A DNA stretch of 64,000 bases, taken from contig JAPYXD010000169.1 in NCBI GenBank assembly GCA_030998225.1, positions 186,001-250,000 of the forward strand, given 5' to 3'. Below the pieces are notes generated by a model. That model did no database searches. It had not been told where the DNA came from and was given only the letters and a program-made list of their open reading frames with translations. Both the position numbers and the translations under genes were made by a program. Source of the DNA: Diplolepis rosae (taxonomy: Eukaryota; Arthropoda; Insecta; Hymenoptera; Diplolepididae). Positions 32,825-44,099 of this stretch are shown one piece after another (position 1 is the stretch's first letter; each line of letters opens with the position of its first letter).

Positions 32825-33039
32825 ATAGCTTTCCATAGTATATCAAAGTGTTATAATAATTTGAATTGATAATAATTTCCAATCAATTAACAAAGCAATT
32901 CACTTCAAAATGAAGTTTCGAAATAAATTTACATACAAAGTAATAGATAGCTGACCATAATAATAATTGCTTTGTTAATTAATTGGAAATTATTATCAAT
33001 TTAATTATTATAACACTTTAATACACTATGGAAAGCTAT
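32825..33039. repeat. Foldback MITE (about 215 bp) in the 3' region of P2
   Basis: Left arm 32825-32903, starting ATAGCTTTCCATAGTATATC, is the near-perfect reverse complement of the right arm 32966-33039. The loop of about 60 bp is AT-rich and non-coding. Confidence 0.75.
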
Positions 33040-34293
33040 ATAAATATATGTATTCAAAATTGTTTTCTCCATTGCTATCAGTATCTATTAAAATTTTTTT
33101 TTGCTGTTAATTTTAAAGTTTTAATGTTAATCTATTATAATATTTTCATAAATATTTTTTTATTGAAGAATATAATTTTTTTAATTTTTTGTAAAATTAT
33201 TCCATAATTAACAATGTTAAAAAGACAGGCTGAAGCGCGACTGCGTTTAAAATGTTTTCTCTCCATTCCTATCATTATCTATCAAAATTTTGTTGGCTGA
33301 AAATTCTTATTATATGTTTGTCAATTTATTGTGATAGTTTCATGAGTATTTTTTATTGATAAATATGATTTTTTAAATTCTTTGTAACATTATCCCATAT
33401 GAAACAATGTTAAAGTCAGGCTGAAGCGCAACTGCGCCCTCAGTCGGGATTTTAAGGAACTATCATCTGGGGGTCATATATTTACAGACGCGTTCCATGC
33501 AAAAATGGAGGAGTTGGATAGGGTTGGACAGGGCTGGTCTCTGCTAACCAGCCCTGTGCATCTCTCCATATTTATGATTTTTAACGTAACCCCCTTAGTG
33601 TCCCGAGTTGTGTTAGTTCCTATTTTCTCCACCAGCGCTAGTTGTCACATCACTTCCAGTTTTTCCATTGCTGTCAATGGGACGAGATTAGTTTTTAAAA
33701 TTTTTTTATGGTGTATTTAATCAATAAAATGATTTTTATGTGAAAAAAAATTGAAATGAAAGGGATATTGTTAGTGTAATATTTAAAAACAATTTTGCAA
33801 AATATTTATATGAGTACTAAAGGTAAAATATGAATTTAAAGGTCATGACATAATTCTTGGCGAAAACAAATATATCTTTTAGATTTTAATTTTAATAACA
33901 AATTTATATGTTTTGATATTTAAAATTGATTTCTAAAAACTCAAATAACAATATAATAAGAAAATGTAAAATGAATTTCCTGAAAAAAGATATTAATTAT
34001 ATACATATTCATTTCAAACTTACCATATTTATCGTTGGAATATTTAAAAAAAATTAATTTAACAATAAGTAAAAATAATGTACCCAACTATTAATACTTT
34101 TGAAATATGTATATTTTGTAGAACAGAACAAATATATTTGCAACGAGCTTACCTTTCTGAGAGTGAAAGCCTATATAGTAAGAAATATTGCTTTTAGATA
34201 CAAATAAGCCTAAGATTTTGTGTTTCCGTATAAATATTATAAATATTATATATTCTATTTTTGCAACACTTAAAACGCTTAAAACCTGCAATC

Positions 34294-34294
<1 letters not shown>

Positions 34295-34349
<55 letters not shown>

Positions 34350-34441
34350 TACAGCAAAATTTACAGCAAAAGAATGTTTAATAGATACTGATAGCAATGG
34401 AGAAAACAATTTTGAATATATATATATATATATATATATAA

Positions 34442-34476
<35 letters not shown>

Positions 34477-34534
34477 CAAAATTGTTTTCTCCATTGCTAT
34501 CAGTATCTATTAAACATTCTTTTGCTGTAAATTT
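34295..34534. repeat. TA microsatellite and large palindrome
   Basis: A (TA)n run at about 34295-34345 is followed by a palindrome. Its arms (34357-34420 and 34473-34534, beginning AAATTTACAGCAAAAGAATG) are reverse complements around another TA-rich loop. A third, single copy of the arm sequence lies at about 33045-33110. Confidence 0.8.
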
Positions 34535-34639
34535 TTAATATGATATGTCTGTTAATTTAGTATGATAATTTCATAAATATTTTTTTATTAAAGAATATAA
34601 TTTTTTAAATTGTTTGTAAAATTATTCCATACGAAACAA

Positions 34640-35560
34640 CCCGGTAAGAAAGTATGGATTAAATTAGATAGAAACGTTTCTATTCAATTCAATACCGTTT
34701 TTGAAAATTACGTTTCAATCCAGAAGAGTATTAAAGACGTAAAAGAAATGGATTAAAATGAATCCACCAACCTAATCGGGATTAAAACGGAGTTGAACAG
34801 AATTACCCTCAAAAAAGAAAGAAAAAAGTTTATTTATTCATGTTAAGTTTATACGTCATTTTAATTTATAAATTGAATTTATTCTCAATTATGTATAATT
34901 TTGGATTGATTCAATCAATGTACATTTAATTTTTACAAGAGTTTCTCACTTTCATTTTTTGTCATATTTAGTAAACATAACGTTCATTGTATTATTTGAT
35001 AAATTTATTCATGATATATTAATTGCATATTTATTATTTCTCAATTGCATTTTTTAAGGGAATTTATCTAAATTATTTAGAAAAAATTTGCAAAATAATT
35101 AATTAGAATTCAAACTCCTGCCATTATAGTGGTCAAACCGAATTAAATTGACTTCAATTTTAGACGAGAAACAACGAAATTAGTTTGTTCCACATATCCA
35201 CTCACTGAATGGAATTAAAATGACTTCAACTTCTTAGGTTATCCTACGTAATTAAATTGAATTATTTTCTTTCACACTTTGACTCATAAAAACGAATTAA
35301 GATGTCTTTAATATTATAAGTAGCTTTGCGAGATTAAACAGAATCAACTTGACTTCAAATCTTTCACCCTTGACAGAATTAAAACGTGTTCATTCTTTGT
35401 CGCAGGATTCAACGGAATTGAAACGAGCACAAACGTAGCACGCTAAAATGAATTGAAGTGTTTACGCTCAAAAACGGTATTGCTTTGGATTAAAAGTGTT
35501 GGAAAATCGCCCATATTCAAACTACTTTTAATTCAATTTAATCCATACTTTCTTACCGGA
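34640..35560. mobile_element. Inverted-repeat element with internal degenerate GAATTAAAACG repeats
   Basis: The ends are perfect 25-bp inverted repeats starting CCGGTAAGAAAGTATGGATT. The surrounding sequence, GAAACAA and AATGTTAAA, is continuous in related copies near 33210 and 35755, so the insertion is precise, with an apparent 2-bp AA duplication. Inside, a degenerate GAATT(A/G)AAA(C/A)G motif recurs about ten times on the same strand. No gene is encoded. Confidence 0.75.
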
Positions 35561-35861
35561 AATGTTAAAAAGTCAGGCTGAAGCGCGACTGCGTTTAAAA
35601 TTTATTTTTTCCATTCCTATCATTATATTTTGAATTTTTTTTTGCTGAAAATTTGAATTATATGTTTGTTAATTTATTGTGATAGTTCCATAAGTATTTT
35701 TTATTGATAAATATAATTTTTAAAATTATTTGTAACATTATCCCATAAGAAACAATGTTAAAGTCAGGCTGAAGCGCAACTGCACCCTCAGTCGAGATTT
35801 TAAGGAACTACCATGTGGGGGTCGCATATTTACGGACATCTTTTAGGCAGTTGGATAGGGC

Positions 35862-37328
35862 TGGCCCTGTCCGACGAAGGCCTTTTTCAATGTTAAAAAA
35901 GTCGTCTCTTAGTGATGTCAGGTGGAAACTAATCCGTAAGGCGGCGCCACCTCCGCCCTCTCATATGAAAGTATTGTTTTATATGGAGAAAATTGATAAA
36001 CAATTAAAGTTTTATCATTTTTGAAGAACTAAGATTATCAATTTTATTGAAATAACATTTTTAAATACTAATCAGAACTTGAAACATAAAATAGTTATAA
36101 CACTCTAGAAAATTAATCGCAAAAATACAAGAAATAAATTGTCTTGCATATAGGATCCTTATATCACGAATAATTAGAGTAAAATTATTTCTTTATTAAT
36201 ATTTATTTACCAATATCGATAATAATGGAAATATTAGCAATATATTTATTTATTGCTTTTCTTCATTAATTGCCTTATTTTATGTTGATAATACAAAATA
36301 TTATGCATTGCATTATGAGTAACAAGACTTTATCATTTGATCTAATATAGTTGCTTTAATAAAGTATAAGTATTAATTGATGGATTGAATTTATATATAT
36401 AATTAATTCAAGCAATCAATTATTAATGATCTAATAAAAAATTCAATTAATAAATTAATCGAAAAAATAAAAATTGTCTATTATTATATTATTATGAAAC
36501 ATTAATCATATTCAAATTATTTTAATGAACTAATATAAAGCATTATTGAACGTTAAATTGCCAAATAATTAAAATATTTAGTCAATTGAAATCCATAAGA
36601 AATCTTGCACTGAAATAATTGCGCCATGGAGAGAAAAAGTCCACCAATAAATTTTAGCAAAAATTGTTATATAACCTATTGAAAGGGTCTTCCATTAAAT
36701 CAAAAAAACTTTAATATTTCATGTGGAAATTGTCAATATTCTGATCCATTTTTTAAATTACAGTATGCATCAAAAATATACAATCAAACTAATAAGTAAA
36801 TCGCTCTATAGCATTTTTCAAAAACTTTAAATGTATTTATTACTTTTCTTTTGGTGCTTATTTCACATACTTATCAACAATTTTCTGTCACATGTGTATT
36901 AGGTTTTTAATCACAGACAAATATATCAATACATGATAAGTATAAATCATTATTTAGATAAAAAAGCTTCATAAACTCGTTAAAAACAAATTAAACATTT
37001 TCTTTTAAATATTTAATATCATTAATTCTATAAATTAATTTTGTTAATGAGATATAAGTACACTTACTCAGTTCTGATTTACTTACTCAGTTCATGTTCA
37101 TGACTAAATAAATTTGCACTAGAAACACTAAACTTCATTAATAATGAAAACAATTATTAAAATTTAGGAAATGTTTCCATTTTTCTAATAATTTTTAAAA
37201 CTTGTTCATAAACACCATGCAAAACAATACTTTCATATGAGAGGACGGAGGTGGCGCCGCCTTACGGATTAGTTTCCACCTGTCATCACTAAGAGACCGA
37301 AATTTAGCTCGTCGTCGGATAGGGCTGG
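35862..37328. mobile_element. Third P-terminus-like non-autonomous element, about 1.47 kb
   Basis: The left end CTGGCCCTGTCCGACGA and the right end, reversed, CCAGCCCTATCCGACGA resemble the P2-type terminus. Inside, 77-bp inverted repeats (35904-35980 and 37221-37297, starting GTCTCTTAGTGATG) differ at only about two positions. The roughly 1.2-kb core is very AT-rich with no gene. The left end overlaps the right end of the preceding derivative in a short palindrome. Confidence 0.6.
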
Positions 37329-37639
37329 CAGAGACACACAAAACATGCGCGTGCATAATTCCATCACCTTCACTCGATCGTGCCAACGCAAGGACATTAA
37401 AAAATCGCTTTCGGCCGCTCAGCTTCCGTATTGTTCTCGTTGACATCTATCTAAAAAAAAGAGCGTCGATATTTTGAAGCAATTTCTTTTTATAACATAT
37501 ACAGGACGTTTATGATGAGATGGTACACCCTACTGCGCTTACGCGATAAGTTTCAAATTTCATCGGTTGCTGAGTGTGAGCCGCATTTTTTACATGAATG
37601 TTATATAAATTTTAAAATACCATTTTGACGCTTGGGTGG

Positions 37640-37845
37640 AGAAGGTGATCGTTCAGAATGTGCTTCAAGACGGTGATCGTTCAGATTTAGTTTCAGAGAG
37701 GCGTTTATTCTAAATTGGATTCAGGAAGGTATTCATTTGGAGAAATATTATTAATAAGTCTAATTTTGGAAGAACACATCCTTGAAGCTGATTCCGAACG
37801 AGCACCTTCTTGAAGCAAATTCTGAACGTTCGCCTTCTTCGAGCT
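37640..37845. repeat. Imperfect hairpin with tandem GGTGATCGTTCAGA units
   Basis: The string GAAGGTGATCGTTCAGAATG with GCTTCAAGA (about 37640-37668) is matched in reverse by CTTCTTGAAGCAAATTCTGA and onward near 37811-37843. The GGTGATCGTTCAGA unit is also repeated in tandem about 30 bp downstream. No gene. Rest of 37346-38009: nothing else seen. Confidence 0.6.
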
Positions 37846-38135
37846 AAGCGTCGATTTTATCCTTCCATAAATATAATTTATTAATTGAAAACAGAAATAC
37901 TTGATGCGAACGAGGGATTCGGTTTATTTTGAAATTGCAAAGTCTGAAACTAAAAAAAAAAGAAGAAAAAATTTTCAAATAGACACATGTATTTGGAAAT
38001 AGATATAAGCGTTGAGTGAAGATAGGTATAGAGGAGACATCCAGGGCGATTGAATGGTCCAAATCTTGCGAGGAAAGACGCCAGGGGTAGGTAAAGTTCC
38101 GGAACCAACCACGGGGATCGACACTTTCGAAAGTC

Positions 38136-39258
38136 TGTAACGAGCGACTATAGAGTCTCGCTCGAAGTTGATTACGTAATCGACCCATCGAATTAAACTC
38201 GCGGGATTATCAATTTCGAAATAAATAAAATATGTTTAAATTAAGGAAATTCCTGACTATTCTGAAGAAATGAATTTCCCACGGAAAGGAGCTGAAAATC
38301 ATAAAAGACCTTGGGAAAAAGCGTACAAATTCTTTAGGAATATTTACTATCTTTAAATAATAAACCTAAGATTGTTCTGCGAGTGTTTTACATATGTACT
38401 CGTCGAGGAACTCGACATTGTAAAATTAGTTCTAAGATTTCTTTGTAAGTTTTATATTTCTACTATGTATACTAGTTTTAAGGATAAGAAAGGTTAAGTC
38501 TGGACGATAGGATTTAAATAAATTAAATTTAAGATAGAACTAGGGATTTATAGAGGTAACATGCATTTCTATTTTAGATAGGCAAAAACTAAACCGAATG
38601 GCCAGGCAAATAGGTATTGAAACTATTTATTCACGTAGACCTAAAAGATTTAAAATAGGATGTCTGGTCGCCAGAAGGGAGTAAAGAGTAATCCTGTAAG
38701 ATTTACTGTTTTACTGCCTTCTCTTGCGCTTTCACTGCAAGCACCATAAAAAACTTGCAGCTGAGAGGAGAGAGAGACTGGGACTGGGGTTTTCCGAATC
38801 GGGCTTCTCCGGACTCGGTTTTCCCTGGTCGAGCTTCTCCGGGAAGTTGGGCTGGGCCTAGCGAGGGCCAGCGTGTGAAATTGAGAGAGAGGGGATGCGT
38901 GGGGGAGAGTTGTGAAAGGGGATGCGTGAGTTTTGACGGAGTGAAGGAAGGTTAGAATGTTCAGGACTTGCAATCGAATACTTTCGTTTAACTTCTACAA
39001 ATTCCCTCGTTGAATTTGTAGAAAATCGAGATCTTTTGTAAACCGTCGCGAAGATCGGTAATTCAAATTATAAGTCCAGACTTAACGGGTCGTATAATAA
39101 TATAATACATTTGATTATTAAAAAATAACCAGTTTCGAGATTAGTGCATTGTTTATTTCAAAATTATACATTTTCCCGGTTCCTCTTAAGGATTTACGCC
39201 ACTAAAGAACGGACCAATCAGAGAGTGCGCGCAATTCTCACGTAAGCGGCTCGTAACA
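38136..39258 (-). repeat. Solo LTR of Gypsy family 1
   Basis: A 1,123-bp LTR in minus orientation, near-identical to the LTRs at 49651-50771 and 58896-60015. It starts TGTAAC and ends GTAACA, and is flanked by the 4-bp duplication AGTC (38132-38135 and 39259-39262). A solo LTR with intact duplication is the expected product of recombination between the two LTRs of a full element. Confidence 0.9.
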
Positions 39259-39262
39259 AGTC

Positions 39263-41440
39263 GAGAAAACCTCACGGATAAGAAGTATGTTGTAGGAGTA
39301 AGGCCTAAACTTCTGTTGGTGAGTCTGCTGTATTCGTGATGGGTCAGGTAGTCCTCGTCAATTCAACCCTAGCTTGTCGACAAGATTTTACAAAATAGCT
39401 TTTTACCTCTTTTCCTTCTACTTCGCTCTTCACTAGTCTTTTCCTAAAATTGGATATATATTTATAAAAAATATATATATAAAATTAAAATAGTAGATTG
39501 TATTGACCCTTGATTTAATTCATAATACTTCTAAAGCCAATGCAAAGGTACCAAGTATTATGAATTATATATATATAAAATAATACATAAAAGAGTATAT
39601 GTAAAATAATTAATATTATAATTTTTATAATATAATATATATGTATTTTATATATATATATATGTATATAATATTATGTATTATATTATATTTTATATTA
39701 TAAATTTTATAATATAATATATATAAAATATTTTATATTATAAATTTTGTATTATAATATATAAAAGAATATATATAAATATTAAATATATATGAATAAA
39801 CCATGTATTAAAATTAACAATTTTTGTTGTTGAAATTTATTACATATTTATTGACAAACATACATCAATATTTTTCTTTTAATTTCAAAAATTTGATTTC
39901 AAACTAATTCCTGTAAATTATCTGACTTATTTCAATCAATTCAATGGAATTCAATCAATAGAATATATTCAATAAAAAATAAATGAATTTCCTTCTACTT
40001 CGTTCTTGACTTGTCTTTTTCTAAGATCGGATTTATATTTTGAAAAAATAAAAATATTCACAATTTTTTTTTTGGAAGTTATTACATATTACAAACCAAA
40101 AATAAAAAATGAATCATTTTAACTTTATTACTTCTTTACTATAGATTAATTGAAATGATTTTTCTCTGTTTAAGTAATAAAAAAACATTTTTAATCATAA
40201 TTAAAAATTGCTGGGGACTCAAATAATTGATTTACGTAAATTCTGTCATTTATTTTTTATTGAATAAGTTCTATTTATTAAATTCCATTGAATCGACTAA
40301 ATTAAGATTTTTTATCAAATTTTTTTAAATCCAAAGAAAAATATTGATGCATTCGTACAAATAACAATATTTTTCCATGTCATAATTCTGTAGATCTAGA
40401 AACTCAGTCAAGATTTTATAGATCCTCTGTAAAAATCCGTTTATAACGCCTACACTTTGCACCTGCAAGTGCTTGGATTTGATGTTTATAATTTTTGTTT
40501 TAAAAATTTTGTTTTGAAAAACGGTTTTTTCATAATTTCAGCCATTAAAGAATTCATTTTCAAAAATCGGAAACGGTCAAGTTGTAGAGAATCTTTTTTC
40601 TCTAACATTCTGTAACAAATTATTATATATTAAAAGCAATACTTTGTTTTAATTTTAATTTTTCTAAGAATTGTAAATTTTTAACAAAAAGCAATTATTA
40701 TTGTATCCATATAGAGAATAATATTTATAATTATAATTGTATGAAAATTAAACTTTCAAAATATCATCATTGATAATTTATTTCCATTGTCTATATGTCT
40801 TCAGTATTGTAATCAAGATAATGAAAGAATATTGAAAACGATTTGTCAATAAATATGTAATAAATTTAAAAAAAAAAATTGTTATTTCTAATACATGGTT
40901 TATTTATATATATTTAATATTTATATATATTCTTTTATATATTATAATACAAAATTTATAATATAAAATATTTTATATATATTATATTATAAAATTTATA
41001 ATATAAAATATAATATAATACATAATATTATATACATAAATATATATAAAATACATATATATTATATTATAAAAATTATAATATAAAATATTTTACATAT
41101 ACTCTTTTATGTATTATTTTATATATATAATTCATAATACTTGGTACCTTTGCATTGGCTTTAGAAGTATTATGAATTAAATCAAGGGTCAATGTAATCT
41201 ACTATTTTAATTTTATATATATATATATTTTTAAAAAATATATATCCAATTTTAGGAAAAGACTAGTGAAGAGCGAAGTAGAAGGAAAAGAGGTAAAAGG
41301 CTATTTTGTGAAATTCTGTCGACAAGCTAGGGTTGAATCGAAGAGGACTACCTGACCCATCATGAATACAGCAGACTCACCAACACAAGTTTAGGCCTTA
41401 CTCCTACAACTTACTTCTTATCCGTGAGATTTTGTTGACT
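39263..41440. repeat. Central palindrome of the foldback element
   Basis: About 600-bp arms (39263-39870 and 40840-41436) are strongly inverted, including GCAAAGGTACCAAGTATTAT near 39545 and its reverse complement near 41135. Long TA-rich tracts lie inside both. The about 970-bp centre contains weaker, nested inverted and direct copies, for example around TTCCTTCTACTTCG at 39412 and 39987. No gene is present. Confidence 0.85.
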
Positions 41441-43176
41441 TGTTACGAGCCGCGCACGCGTGATATCACGGGTGGACAAAACTCTAGAACGATTTGTTCG
41501 TTCCAGTGTTAACCCTTTATAGGGACCGGGAAAATTCAAAGTTAATAAATGAGTAAACACAGGTTTTAGGTGAAATTAATGTTTAATTACTTGTTAGAAT
41601 CTAAACCTCGTCAAATCTGGACCCGTATAAAATATACTACCCGTTTTCACGTAAGTTACAAATGTTTTCGTGTTCTACAAATTCAACGAGGGAATTTGTA
41701 GAAGTTTTCTAATTGATATCAAAAACGGCCGAAGTACGTTCGAATTGAATGTTCCGTGTCTTCTGCACTAAGAAAACTGGAGTGTCAAACTTTGAGTGTC
41801 AAAATGTAGATAGTCAGCATGAACTTCTAGATAGTACAACACTTTCTCCGAAATTTTTTCTTTTTGTTCAGGGAGACACTCATTTGATATTCAGGTTAAC
41901 TATTACCAGAGGGTCAGAATCACTATAAAGAGTGTCGATTGGTGAAATACGCGCCAAAATTGTAAAGTCACGTGGGTTCGCCTATTTTTCCTCCAATATC
42001 ACCAGCGTGGACTCTAACCTCATTGCCGGTTTCGCGTCCTTTACGTGTTAAAGTGTCACGAGGGTTATTTTTGCCAACTAATTGGTGAGTACGTATTTCA
42101 CTTGCTATAATAACATAATAATTGTGAAAGCTTAAATGTAATAGTTTTGAGGTTAGCCATAGAGGTAGATTATAGTCTGTTTTTCCCTCTTCGATAATCT
42201 ATTTTTCTCTCTGCGATGATCAACTTTTCCCTCTACAGTATTCAAGTTGACCATCTTATTTTCACAATTCACAGGTAATAAGTTACACTATCTAGAAGGA
42301 TGTCCTATAGTTTAACCTCAAATATAGTCTGCTTCACCCTCAAAATGTTTAGGTTGACACTCCAGTTTTCTCAGTGTGCTCATTCCTCCACTCTACCAGA
42401 CTCACTCATCCCCTTTCACAACTCCCCCACGCATCCCCTCTCTCTTGACTTCACACGGTGGCCCTCGCTAGGCCCAGCCCAATTTCCCGGAGAAGCTCAA
42501 CTAGGAGAATCCGAGTCCGAAGAAGCCCGATTCGGAAAAACCCAGTCCTAGTTTCTCTCCTCTCAGCTGCAAGTTTTTATGGTGCTTGCAGTGAAAGCGC
42601 AAAAGAAGGCAGTAAAACAGTAAATCTTAAAGGATTACTTTTTATTTCCTTCTGGCGACCAGACATGCTATTTTCAATTTCTTTAACTTTATGTGACTAA
42701 AGTTTCTATATTTATCTACCTAGTTTTTCTGCTTAGTTTTTGCCTACCTTAAATAAATCAATATTGCTTCTATATTCCTAGTTCTATCTTAATTTATTTT
42801 AATCCTATGGTCCAGACTTAACCTCTTCTTATCCTTAAAACTAGTATACACAGAAGAAATATAAAACTTACAGAGAAATCTTAAAACTAATTTACATTGT
42901 TGAATTCCTTGCCGACGGCACATGTTGACCATTCGTATAATAAATTTAAATCTAATATTTATAAGTAATATTTCTAGCTAGGATATTTCTACGCTTTTCT
43001 CATGGTCTTTTTATTATTTTCAGCTGTGTCCCATGGGAAATTCATCTATCTAAGTTGGATGGGAATTTCCTTAAACGCGATTTGATTTATTTGAAAGTTG
43101 AAAATCGCGCGAGCTTAATTCAATAGGTCGATTAAATTAATCGGCCTCGAGCGAGAACCTATAGTCGCTCGTTACA
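41441..43176 (-). repeat. Family-2 Gypsy LTR (3' LTR in element orientation), with insertion
   Basis: Starts TGTTACGAGCCGCGCACGCG and ends GCTCGTTACA. Interrupted at 41766-42376 by a CACTA-type MITE. A purine-rich tract (minus strand GGGTGGAGG, 43177-43185) adjoins it internally and would prime plus-strand synthesis. Confidence 0.9.
41766..42376. mobile_element. CACTA/EnSpm-type MITE inside a Gypsy LTR
   Basis: The ends are CACTAAGAAAACTGGAGTGT and, reversed, CACTGAGAAAACTGGAGTGT, flanked by the 2-bp duplication TG (41764-41765 and 42377-42378). The partner LTR at 48494-49616 lacks it and shows the empty site CTTCTGCTCATT. Subterminal GTGTCAAA-like repeats are present at the left end. No coding sequence. 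A CACTA-like transposase occurs at 62129 in this window, but no link is proven. Confidence 0.85.
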
Positions 43177-44099
43177 CCTCCACCCTTATAAGAAGATTTT
43201 TCGTCAGAAAATATCTTACTGTATTCCTACCTATCTAGATTTTTGAATTTGTGGATCTTTATTCAAGCAGAAGTCTGGGGACAGAGAGAATATCGAAATT
43301 CGAAATTCGCGCAAATAGTTCGATGTGTTCGATATAATTCGATACGCAACGAGTTCGATTAAGCAGACGACGCTACCGTACCACGTGATCCGTGATGATC
43401 GTACATGATTGCATGTGACAGGTGTCAACATTTGGGTTAGTGAAGAAAAGAAGAGTGACCGAATGAGAAAATATAAGTGCCTGAATTCAACGTTTGAGAA
43501 GAGAAAAAGAAGTCTTATCTATATTTATTTGTGGAGTGTATTTCGTCTGATTATGATCAATGGTACTAGGATGAGGCAAGATGCACTTGTAGATGGTAAG
43601 TCTAACCTGAAAATTTTGTTTTACACTACTTGTTTATGTTGATATTTATAGTAGGGGCATGTTTTGAGCCAGGCCTAGTCGCTCAACTCTCACCCCCCTC
43701 TTTTTTAGAAAACTAGGATCAAATCTAACTTTAAAATTAGGATAGTGTGTATAAGTATGTGTGTGTTGATTCTAATTTTTTATTTTATTATATTTTTACT
43801 AAGGTGGTTTGATTTCAGGGTCGAATGGGACGCGATTCTATTTAATCAATGGTTCTTGGTTGTTTTCATGAATTTATAAAATATATAACGTTAGAGGTAT
43901 CACAATTACATTTTTGATTTGCAAATTTTCAGGATTTTCACTGAAGAGGTCTTCATATATAAGCCTGTTGGCTTGTATGAGCTCCCTGCCAGTTTCAGTT
44001 GTAATTTTTTAAATCAGCGGGGATGAACAATACAAGATTATCGTAGCGCATGTGGAGTTTATCTTTTGACATTTTTATACAAGAAAATTCCGGATTTAT
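43177..44099. other. 3' non-coding region of the family-2 element
   Basis: Sequence at about 43930-44098 still matches the family-1 pol linker, and about 43810-43840 matches the family-1 pol 3' end. The integrase coding sequence between those points has been deleted. The remainder matches the family-1 3' untranslated region (50772-51419) loosely, including CGAGGCCTAGTCGCTCAACT-like strings. Confidence 0.6.

Larger units (their letters stand above)
28162..33537 (+). mobile_element. P-like DNA transposon P2, nearly intact
   Basis: The left terminus begins CAGCCCTGTGCAT directly after P1's target duplication. The right terminus ends near 33537 with the inverse, ...GGACAGGGCTGG. The inverted repeats are short (about 12 bp) and the ends are inferred from a related derivative beginning with the same string at 33548. 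I did not find a matching 8-bp duplication around the whole unit. The first 140 bp and last 330 bp are repeated in the neighbouring deletion derivative. A foldback insertion sits in its 3' region at 32825-33039. Confidence 0.7.
33548..35864 (+). mobile_element. Non-autonomous P2 deletion derivative
   Basis: It begins with the same terminus as P2 (CCAGCCCTGTGCAT), shares the next block (AGTGTCC-GAGTTGTGTTAGT onward, compare 28200-28300 with 33597-33690), and ends with the same 3' block (compare 33210-33537 with 35570-35864). All transposase exons are missing. The interior contains a separate inverted-repeat element (34640-35560) and an AT palindrome. It lies head-to-tail behind P2 with only about 10 bp between them. 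Confidence 0.7.

Noticed and set aside
34188..34391. Open frame across the TA repeat
   Set aside because: It encodes mainly alternating Ile/Tyr from (TA)n; no gene.
43409..43642. 77-codon plus-strand frame inside the family-2 element
   Set aside because: Antisense to the element's 3' region and not conserved in the matching family-1 segment.
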